Assembly (NCBI GenBank): GCA_029060305.1
Contig: JAIDUG010000050.1
Location: 1 to 64,000 of the forward strand
Direction: 5' to 3'
DNA from: Ruminococcus sp.
GTDB taxonomy: Bacteria; Bacillota; Clostridia; Oscillospirales; Ruminococcaceae
Length of the DNA stretch: 64,000 nucleotides
The position numbers and the translations under genes were made by a program. The stretch's first letter is position 1; each line of letters opens with the position of its first letter. Shown piece after piece: positions 50,322-58,217 of this stretch. The notes below the pieces were generated by a model that worked only from the letters and a program-made list of their open reading frames with translations, was not told the DNA's origin and ran no database searches.

Positions 50322-50639
50322 ATGATAATAAGGTTTCGAGAGGGCTATAAAAAGCATCTACAGAGAAGAATCAAAGAAAGACGTTTCAGAAAAACAATCA
50401 AACACGAGTATCACTATATAAAAAGAATAAACGGTGATTTTCCTGCCTGTACTTTTAACGGATATGTTGTAGACGACAGTGGAATTATCAGACAGGTAAA
50501 CAAATACAGCAAACGTTACTGGTTTAAAAATCCCAGATATTACAGACGTGTTCGCCGACGTTATTTTAATAAAGATGTCGGAGATGTTGATATGACCAGT
50601 TTCGGAAGAAATTATAAAAAGGTTTCAAGAAAATCCTAA
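50322..50639 (+). CDS. hypothetical highly basic protein
   Basis: ORF just downstream of the aldolase gene; Arg/Lys/Tyr-rich. Confidence 0.55.
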   Translation: MIIRFREGYKKHLQRRIKERRFRKTIKHEYHYIKRINGDFPACTFNGYVVDDSGIIRQVNKYSKRYWFKNPRYYRRVRRRYFNKDVGDVDMTSFGRNYKKVSRKS

Positions 50640-50664
50640 TACTCTTTTAAGGTGGTAATTTGAT

Positions 50665-50991
50665 ATGTGGTTTAGAATTGCAGTCAATGAAAAACCGGAA
50701 AATGTAGTTTTTCTTATACAAAACCGGTATAATATTATAAGGCGTTCTGCAAAAACTTATTATATGTCGGGGAATATATTTGAAGTATATCGTAATGAAG
50801 ACTATGATAATTTTCTTGCGGAGAATGAGGACGGCTGGCTTTATTACAATACACATATGGATTTTTTCCCGATTGACGATAAAATCACTGTTTCACAGGA
50901 AATTGAAATTGCTGAAAATATTAAACATTTTTTGGATAGTTGTTCTTTGAAGTCCGAAATCATATTTGAATCCGACGAATATATAACATGA
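50665..50991 (+). CDS. hypothetical protein
   Basis: ORF with SD AAGGTGG. Confidence 0.6.
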   Translation: MWFRIAVNEKPENVVFLIQNRYNIIRRSAKTYYMSGNIFEVYRNEDYDNFLAENEDGWLYYNTHMDFFPIDDKITVSQEIEIAENIKHFLDSCSLKSEIIFESDEYIT

Positions 50992-51005
50992 AGAATATTT
51001 TGAAT

Positions 51006-51039
51006 AACTCCGGAAGATTTAGTCTTCCGGAGTTTTTTA
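51006..51039 (+). terminator. terminator
   Basis: AACTCCGGAAGA/TCTTCCGGAGTT plus T run. Confidence 0.8.
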
Positions 51040-51173
51040 TGTCTGTTTTTTTATGGAAAATGTCTCTGTTTAGAAGTGCAAAAATCGTGGTAGCAATGAT
51101 ATAATATAACCATAGTAAAGGAAAAAAACAAACCACAAAAAATATATAAAGAATTTCTTTAGGAGGAAATATT

Positions 51174-51953
51174 ATGAAAAAAATGAACGTATTCAGAAGA
51201 GTTATCACAGCTATCACAACAGCTATTATGACAGTAAGTGCAAGCGGTCTCGCATTCAACACATCAGCTACAAATGAAGAACCTGATTTCAATGAAATGG
51301 CTGACAGAATTGTTTATCTCGTAAACGAAGCAAGAGAAGAAGCAGGTTTAAAACCGATATATGCAGTTCCTTACCTCAGCGAAAGAGCAACAGTAAGAGC
51401 TGAAGAATGCACAGAAACTTTCAGTCATTCAAGAACAAACGGCGATTCTTTCTCAACAGTAGTTGATTATGAATCTGCACCATGGGAAAAAATAAGTGAA
51501 AATATCGCTGCTGGAATGAATACTCCCGAAGCTACTTTTGAACAGTGGAGAAATTCACCAAGTCACTGGGCAGCAATCATGAACCCTGAGTTTACACATA
51601 TGGGTGTCGGTATTGCTTATGACGAGGACAGCACTTACAAATGGTACTGGCAACAGCTCTTTATCAAAGTTGACACTTTTGAAAGACCGGACGGAAGTAT
51701 GGACGGTCAGTATATTCCTGACCAGTACACAATCGTTCCTCAGGCAACAGGCGATATTGACGGTGACGGCGTTATCGATTCATTCGACTATGTTCTTCTT
51801 TGCAGATACCTCAACAAACAGGTAACATTAAATCCCTTACAGGTTGAAAGTGCAGATATTCTTCAGGACGGCGTTATAAGCTATTCCGACGCTGCTTTCC
51901 TCAGAAAATACATTCTTGGTCAGATTAGTGAAGTGCCTGTTAAATTATTCTAA
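51174..51953 (+). CDS. secreted CAP/SCP-domain protein with C-terminal type I dockerin
   Basis: CAP core HSRTNGDSF...HWAAIMNPEFTHMGVGIA; dockerin GDIDGDGVIDSFDYVLLCRYL...ADILQDGVISYSDAAFLRKYIL. Confidence 0.9.
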   Translation: MKKMNVFRRVITAITTAIMTVSASGLAFNTSATNEEPDFNEMADRIVYLVNEAREEAGLKPIYAVPYLSERATVRAEECTETFSHSRTNGDSFSTVVDYESAPWEKISENIAAGMNTPEATFEQWRNSPSHWAAIMNPEFTHMGVGIAYDEDSTYKWYWQQLFIKVDTFERPDGSMDGQYIPDQYTIVPQATGDIDGDGVIDSFDYVLLCRYLNKQVTLNPLQVESADILQDGVISYSDAAFLRKYILGQISEVPVKLF

Positions 51954-51989
51954 AAATAACTATGTTTTCTTCATAATATCCTTCAAATA

Positions 51990-52020
51990 AAAAGCGGTTG
52001 ATTATATCAACCGTTTTTTA
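51990..52020. terminator. bidirectional terminator
   Basis: AAGCGGTTGAttatATCAACCGTTTTTT. Confidence 0.75.
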
Positions 52021-52036
52021 TTATATAAAAATTTTT

Positions 52037-52696
52037 TCATTTCTTTGTAATAATCGTATCGTCCTTTTTGTAGATACTGTTTTCCGGAATAACTCCACGT
52101 ACACAGCTTGTGGGATAGATATTTGAGTGACGACCTACAACAGTACCAGGATTCAGAACGCTGTTACAGCCGACCTCTACAAAGTCGCCGACCATTGCAC
52201 CTATTTTTTTAATACCTGTTATAATTGTTTCCTCGCCTTTGATAACAACGTTTGTTTTGTCCGACTTGACATTTGAAGTTATAGAACCTGCTCCCATATG
52301 GGATTTATAACCGAGAATACTGTCGCCTACATAGTTATAGTGCGGAGTTTGTACGTTATCGAAAATAATAACGTTTTTCAACTCGACGGAGTTTCCGATA
52401 ACGCAGTTTTTTCCGACCAACGCACTTCCACGTATAAAAGCACAGTGACGGACTTCTGTTTCCGCACCGATTATGCACGGAGAACCAATATAAGCTGTCG
52501 GATAAACGTTAGCTGTCTTGTGAATCCATACGTTTTCAAAAGGGTTGTCGTATTCATCACGAGGGAGAATTTTGCCGAGTTCAATAATAAAATCGCTGAT
52601 ACCTTTGAGGGCTTCCCAAGGATATGTGAATTTACTCAGGTACTCAGATGCGGAAGTATGACCTAAATCATACAAATCATTAATAGTGACTTTCAT
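52037..52696 (-). CDS. left-handed beta-helix (hexapeptide) sugar-nucleotide acyltransferase-like protein
   Basis: Hexapeptide repeats; GAGSITSNVKSD. Confidence 0.82.
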   Translation of the reverse strand: MKVTINDLYDLGHTSASEYLSKFTYPWEALKGISDFIIELGKILPRDEYDNPFENVWIHKTANVYPTAYIGSPCIIGAETEVRHCAFIRGSALVGKNCVIGNSVELKNVIIFDNVQTPHYNYVGDSILGYKSHMGAGSITSNVKSDKTNVVIKGEETIITGIKKIGAMVGDFVEVGCNSVLNPGTVVGRHSNIYPTSCVRGVIPENSIYKKDDTIITKK

Positions 52697-52860
52697 ATAA
52701 ATTCAGCTCCTTTTCTGAAAATTCAATAATAATATTATAATACTAATATAGTCACTTGTCAACTATTACTGGTATTTTTATGAAATTGCAAATTAGTCTT
52801 TACTTTTTGATTGAAGTGTGGTAAAATATAACTGAATCATTAAAAAAGGAAGTCCTTATT

Positions 52861-53982
52861 ATGAAAAAAAGTTTTATAAATAAAACAATGCTTACAATAT
52901 CGTTTTTAGTATCGGCTGTCGCTGTAGTTTCGGTATGCACTTCATGTCAGGGAAACAACTCTCCGGAAGATGATAATATTTCCGTCATAAATATGGAAAG
53001 TATTTCGGAAACAGTAACCGAATCAACAGTTTCTACAGAAGATATAATACCACCTGTTACAGAAATACCGTCCGATACAGTAACGACTTTACTGTCTTAC
53101 TCTTCGGAAGAATATGCTATACCTGAAACAGAAGTTTCCACGGTCGCAGAAACTTCTGCTGAATCCTCAACTACCCATATTATCAGTGTTCCGACCGGTA
53201 CGCAAAAGCCGGTTACAAAACCACCTGTAACAAGTTATGATGTATGGCCTCCGGTAACGCAGAGACAGATAGACCAGACCATTCCTACAAATGGACACAA
53301 TGACAGGGAAATAACTACAACTACTATTGCACCTACTGCTGGTTCTTATGTTGGAGATTCTCCTAATAGTGCTTTTTATCAGGAAAGAATTGCCATAGCA
53401 GGCGATTCAATAGCTTACGGTTTTGACGCTTACGGATATATTCCTGCCTCCCACAATATAGCAAAAGAATCTGTATCAATGTGGAATATTGATTATTTCA
53501 CTTTCAATACCGGTATGGGACTTGTCGACAGTGTGGCTTACATAAACCCGTCAATCCTTTATATGTCAATGGGTATGAACGATGTAAACAACTCAACAGC
53601 GGAAGAGTTTGCAGAAAGATACAAGAATACTATTTATGACATAAGAAACAGATGTCCGGATATAAATATAATCGTTGCCGGAATAACTCCTGTATCGGAA
53701 GATTCTGATTTTGTCAACAACAATACTATAATGTCATTCAACACTGCACTTGAAGAAATGGTAACTGCGATAGATTCAAACCATGTGTATTATTTTGACG
53801 CTTATTCTATAGTTGCCGACCCTGAAACAAATGACCTCCGTCCCGAATGTACAGGCGGTGACGGTATACATCTTGTCTCATCTTGCTATTACGATTTCCT
53901 TGATGAACTTTTTGAAATGCTTGACGATACACCGGTCAAGGAAAACATTGAAAAAGTGGAACAAAATAATGTTGCTCAATAA
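52861..53982 (+). CDS. SGNH/GDSL hydrolase lipoprotein with Ser/Thr-rich spacer
   Basis: Lipobox-like VCTSC; AGDSIAYGFD, MGMNDVNN, GDGIHL. Confidence 0.85.
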   Translation: MKKSFINKTMLTISFLVSAVAVVSVCTSCQGNNSPEDDNISVINMESISETVTESTVSTEDIIPPVTEIPSDTVTTLLSYSSEEYAIPETEVSTVAETSAESSTTHIISVPTGTQKPVTKPPVTSYDVWPPVTQRQIDQTIPTNGHNDREITTTTIAPTAGSYVGDSPNSAFYQERIAIAGDSIAYGFDAYGYIPASHNIAKESVSMWNIDYFTFNTGMGLVDSVAYINPSILYMSMGMNDVNNSTAEEFAERYKNTIYDIRNRCPDINIIVAGITPVSEDSDFVNNNTIMSFNTALEEMVTAIDSNHVYYFDAYSIVADPETNDLRPECTGGDGIHLVSSCYYDFLDELFEMLDDTPVKENIEKVEQNNVAQ

Positions 53983-54457
53983 AAAACAATATAATTATAT
54001 TTGGAACAAAATAGACATTGAATTGAAATTCTATCCAAATTGTAATTACAGAGGACACTCTTTTAATGTAAAACTGCCGTTTGAAATAAACAGACCCTAT
54101 GTCGTATATGACATTGAAAATATGACAGATGAACAACTCAGCATTATGGACGATATAATAAGAGAATGTTTCATAGAAATAACTGACAAAAACGACAGAA
54201 TATATGCTCTTGACTGGCAACACGCCGGATTTATCTACAATCCACGCAACTTAAACGAACAAAAAGGTGAAAACGGTCGTTTTTTTCCGTGTTTTTATCC
54301 CGATGGTGACTATTACTTTTTCATAAGCAAAGATTTCCGCTTCGGCTATCTCGGACACCCTTGGCGACAAGAAGTATGGATTTTCGGTACTGACCTTATC
54401 AATAATATTTCCAGCAAAGTTCACCTACTTGGCTGGGTTGAACTAAAGAAAGGATAA
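53969..54457 (+). CDS. DUF2716-like protein
   Basis: FYPDGDYYFFISKDFRFGYLGHPWRQEVWIFG; overlaps the previous gene by 14 bp. Confidence 0.7.
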   Translation: MLLNKKQYNYIWNKIDIELKFYPNCNYRGHSFNVKLPFEINRPYVVYDIENMTDEQLSIMDDIIRECFIEITDKNDRIYALDWQHAGFIYNPRNLNEQKGENGRFFPCFYPDGDYYFFISKDFRFGYLGHPWRQEVWIFGTDLINNISSKVHLLGWVELKKG

Positions 54458-54497
54458 TATTTAGAACAGACTTATTTCAAAAAAAATGATTAAAAAA

Positions 54498-54530
54498 CCT
54501 GAGAACTTAAAAATTCTCAGGTCTTTTTTT
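54498..54530. terminator. terminator between convergent genes
   Basis: ACCTGAGAA/TTCTCAGGT stem. Confidence 0.75.
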
Positions 54531-54531
54531 A

Positions 54532-56370
54532 TTATTCTACTGTAACACTCTTTGCGAGATTACGTGGCTTGTCAACGTCATAACCCTTTGCGACAGATAC
54601 ATAATATCCTAAAAGCTGTAACGGTACTACTGAAAGACTTCCTGCAAAAAGCGGATTTGTCTTTGGAATATACACAGTAAAGTCAGCAGTATCTTCCATA
54701 TTGTAGTTGCCGTAAGTTGTAAGACCCATAAGTGAAGCTCCACGGCTCTTTACCTCAACCATATTGCTTACTGTTTTTTCGTAAAGGTCGGGCTGTGTGA
54801 GTACGCTTATAACAAATATTCCGTCCTCAATCAGACTGATAGGACCGTGTTTCAGTTCACCTGCTGCATAAGCCTCTGAATGAATATAGCTGAGTTCTTT
54901 CATTTTGAGACTTCCTTCAAGACTTATTGCGTAATCAATACCACGTCCGATAAAGAAAGCATCTTTAGCACCGGCGAGCTTATTTGCAAACCACTGTATA
55001 CGCTCCTTGTCCTCAAGGACTTTTTCGATTTTTTCCGGAATAGTGTAAAGTTCTTCAACCATTTCTTTGCAGAGTTCGGGAGTAATTTCTTCTCTTGCAA
55101 GTGCAAATTTCATTGCAAGAAGATAGCCTGCTATCAACTGTGTACTGTAAGCCTTTGTAGTAGCAACGGAAATTTCAGGACCTGCAAGGGTATAGAAAAC
55201 ATTGTCCGCTTCACGTGCAATTGACGAACCGACAACATTGACAATGCCGAGAGTTTTCACACCACATTCCTTAGCCTGTCGGAGTGCCGCAAGACTGTCA
55301 GCCGTTTCACCTGACTGACTTATTATTATAACAAGACTGTTTTCAGCAAGTTTCATTTTTCTGTACCTGAACTCTGAAGCGAGTTCAACTCTTACAGAAA
55401 GTGAAGTGAGTTCTTCCATTACGTACTGAATAGCCATTCCTACATAATAAGCTGAACCACACGCAACAATATAAACTTTATTCAAATCTTTTATTTCTTC
55501 GTCTGTCAAACCGACTTCGCTGAAATCTATCCTGCCATCCTTTACAACGGAATTTATTGTATCACGTACAACTTTCGGCTGTTCGTAAATTTCTTTAAGA
55601 ATGAAATGCTCATAACCGCCCTTTTCAGCGGATTCAGCGTCCCACTTTATCTCAGTGAGTTCTTTCTGAATTTCCTCACGGTCGATATTGTAGAAAGTTG
55701 CTTTACCCTTTTCAAGTTTTGCAATTTCCATATTGCCTATATAGTAAACGTTGCGTGTATACTTCAGAATTGCAGGAACGTCAGAAGCAACATAAGTTTC
55801 GCCGTCGGTAACGCCGATAATCATAGGACTTTCCTTGCGTGCAGTGTAAATTTCGGTCGGATAGTCCCTGAACATTATAGCAAGTGCATATGAACCTCTT
55901 ATTCTTATCATAGCACGGGCGATTGCATCAACAGCACCCGAATTATATTTCTTATAATAATAGTCAACAAGTTTTATAGCAACTTCCGTATCGGTCTGCG
56001 AAATGAATGTATAACCGTTTTTAGAAAGTTTTTCCCTGAGTTCCTGATAATTTTCAATAATTCCGTTGTGAACGCCTATAACATTTTCGTCGTCACTTGC
56101 GTGAGGGTGAGCATTGAGAGTGGACGGCTCGCCGTGAGTAGCCCATCTTGTATGACCGATACCGCAACAACCTTTTACAGCATCACCGGCATTTGTCATT
56201 TCTTTGAGAACCTTTAATTTGCCTTTTGCTTTTACTATTTCCGTCTCGTTTTCGCCGTCACGAACAGCTATTCCGGCTGAATCATAACCTCTGTATTCAA
56301 GTTTTGAAAGACCGTCAAGCAGTATCGGACCAGCCTGTTTGCTTCCTGTAAAGCCTACTATTCCGCACAT
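54532..56370 (-). CDS. glmS: glutamine-fructose-6-phosphate aminotransferase
   Basis: MCGIVGFTGSKQAG N-terminus; SIS domains; NLAKSVTVE C-terminus. Confidence 0.97.
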   Translation of the reverse strand: MCGIVGFTGSKQAGPILLDGLSKLEYRGYDSAGIAVRDGENETEIVKAKGKLKVLKEMTNAGDAVKGCCGIGHTRWATHGEPSTLNAHPHASDDENVIGVHNGIIENYQELREKLSKNGYTFISQTDTEVAIKLVDYYYKKYNSGAVDAIARAMIRIRGSYALAIMFRDYPTEIYTARKESPMIIGVTDGETYVASDVPAILKYTRNVYYIGNMEIAKLEKGKATFYNIDREEIQKELTEIKWDAESAEKGGYEHFILKEIYEQPKVVRDTINSVVKDGRIDFSEVGLTDEEIKDLNKVYIVACGSAYYVGMAIQYVMEELTSLSVRVELASEFRYRKMKLAENSLVIIISQSGETADSLAALRQAKECGVKTLGIVNVVGSSIAREADNVFYTLAGPEISVATTKAYSTQLIAGYLLAMKFALAREEITPELCKEMVEELYTIPEKIEKVLEDKERIQWFANKLAGAKDAFFIGRGIDYAISLEGSLKMKELSYIHSEAYAAGELKHGPISLIEDGIFVISVLTQPDLYEKTVSNMVEVKSRGASLMGLTTYGNYNMEDTADFTVYIPKTNPLFAGSLSVVPLQLLGYYVSVAKGYDVDKPRNLAKSVTVE

Positions 56371-56416
56371 ATATTTTCCTCCAATTATAAAAATTCATAG
56401 TAAATTAAATTCCGGA

Positions 56417-57775
56417 CTATTTAAGCTGTTCGCCACATTCGGGGCAGAATTTCGGAATATTATTCGTATCGGAAGTAGTCCAGCCACAAGTCCTGCATAA
56501 GAACGTTTTTTTAACGGACTGTCTGGGACTTCCACATTCTGCACAGAATTTACCTGTATTTTCAGCACCACAGGAACATTTCCACGAACCTGAAGCCACG
56601 GGTTTCGGTGAACCGCACTCAGAACAGAATTTACCTGTATTCTCAGAACCACACGAACATTTCCATGAACCTGAAGCCACAAGTTTCGGCGAACCGCAGT
56701 TAGCACAGAATTTTCCGGTATTGTTTGTACCGCATGAACATTTCCAAGAATTTACATTATTCTGCTGTTGCTGTTGACCCATCTGGAAAAGTGACTGTGC
56801 GTTGAGACCGCCTGCCTGCTGAGCCATATTCATTCCGTAGAATCCCATAGCTGAGCCTCCGGAATTTCCAGCGGCGGTAGTCATTGCGTTTGCCTGAGCG
56901 TTTACAAGCATTGCGGCAGCATTTGAAGGGTCTCTGTTCCATGCAGTATCTTCAAACTTCTTTATTCTGTCCTCGTCGTCCTTAGAAATAGTTACGGAAT
57001 TTATAGCTACAGAAACTACTTCAAGACCTCTTTTTTCGCTCCACTGCGGAGAGAGAACACTTCCCATAGCGTTTGAAAGTTCAACGGTGTGTAACGGAAG
57101 TTCGTCATATCTGAGACCGTTTTGTGAAAGTTTTGCAAAAGCAGGATTAAGGGCGTTAAGAAACTCTGATTTCAACTGCTGGTCGATATTTGAACGAGTG
57201 TACGCACTGGAAACGTTACCGCATACATTTGTATAGAAAAGCAGAGGGTCGTTTATTCGGTAAGAGAATACGCCGTTACAGCGTACACCTACAGTAAAAC
57301 TTCTGCCGATGTCATTGTAAGTCATTCTGAACGGTACAGGGTTCTGAGTACCGAATTTGTTGTCAGTAAGTTCCTTAAGATTGAAATAGTAAACTCTCTG
57401 GTCGTGTGCGGTATCTCCACCGTAAGAAAAACGTTTTCCGATAACCTTGAAAGTCTCCTTGATATTTTTTCCGAGACTGCCACCGAAAAGACTGGGTTCT
57501 GTTGACATATCATAAACGTATTCGCCTGGGACGGCACATACTTCCACCACTTGTCCTTGGTCAACGATAATCATACACTGACCGTCACTTACAGCAATTT
57601 TACTGCCATTTGTGATGATATTGTCGTTGCCTTTGTTTGCAGAAAATGTACCTGTTTTCTTTTTGCCCTTTACAACAAGAACGTCAGCAGGAAGTGCATC
57701 ACAATAGAAAAACTCTTTCCATGTATCGCCTAAAGTTGAAGCTGTTGCCACAACAGCTGCCTGAATAAGTCCCAT
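56417..57775 (-). CDS. SPFH-domain protein with C-terminal zinc-ribbon repeats
   Basis: YdjI-like SPFH core; three SWKCSCGxxNTGKFCxxCGSP repeats plus a final CxxC ribbon. Confidence 0.85.
   Translation of the reverse strand: MGLIQAAVVATASTLGDTWKEFFYCDALPADVLVVKGKKKTGTFSANKGNDNIITNGSKIAVSDGQCMIIVDQGQVVEVCAVPGEYVYDMSTEPSLFGGSLGKNIKETFKVIGKRFSYGGDTAHDQRVYYFNLKELTDNKFGTQNPVPFRMTYNDIGRSFTVGVRCNGVFSYRINDPLLFYTNVCGNVSSAYTRSNIDQQLKSEFLNALNPAFAKLSQNGLRYDELPLHTVELSNAMGSVLSPQWSEKRGLEVVSVAINSVTISKDDEDRIKKFEDTAWNRDPSNAAAMLVNAQANAMTTAAGNSGGSAMGFYGMNMAQQAGGLNAQSLFQMGQQQQQNNVNSWKCSCGTNNTGKFCANCGSPKLVASGSWKCSCGSENTGKFCSECGSPKPVASGSWKCSCGAENTGKFCAECGSPRQSVKKTFLCRTCGWTTSDTNNIPKFCPECGEQLK
56507..56749 (-). repeat. 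three in-frame 81-bp units encoding zinc ribbons
   Basis: 27-aa repeats SWKCSCG(T/S/A)(N/E)NTGKFC(A/S)(N/E)CGSP. Confidence 0.85.
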
Positions 57776-57875
57776 AATTTTAACTCCTTTCAAAAAGCCT
57801 TTTTATATATTGTATATTCATTATAACATATTTACGTATAAATTGCACGGCTTTTAAGAAAATTTATATTTTTAA

Positions 57876-58217
57876 CTATTCCCAGCTTTTCCACACGTCC
57901 GGACAGTAACCAATAGTAGCTTTTTTTCCGTTACGTACAACAGGCGTTTTTATCAAAGACTGATTTTCAAAAACTTTTTCTTCTTTGTCGCCGTCGGAGA
58001 GATATTTAATAAGTGCAAGTAAATCCTTGTTTTTTGCATTTTCGTCAACCATACTGTCGATACCGCCGACAGACTGTTTCACGCTGTTAAACTCTCCCCT
58101 GCTCATACCTTTTTCTTTCATATCGATAAGCTGATATTTTATACGTCTCTCCTTGAAAAAACGTTCAGCCTTTCTTGTATCCTGACATTTTTTCGTACCG
58201 AATATCTGTATATTCAT
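57876..58217 (-). CDS. ArsC/Spx-family protein
   Basis: MNIQIFGTKKCQDTRKAERFFKERRI; TPVVRNGKKATIGY. Confidence 0.88.
   Translation of the reverse strand: MNIQIFGTKKCQDTRKAERFFKERRIKYQLIDMKEKGMSRGEFNSVKQSVGGIDSMVDENAKNKDLLALIKYLSDGDKEEKVFENQSLIKTPVVRNGKKATIGYCPDVWKSWE

Noticed and set aside
50960-51292. 110-aa hydrophobic minus-strand ORF
   Set aside because: Crosses a terminator and lies opposite the CAP-dockerin signal peptide; no SD support
56395-56706. 103-aa minus ORF inside the SPFH gene
   Set aside because: Alternate frame of the zinc-ribbon repeat; apparent internal repetition comes from the real gene
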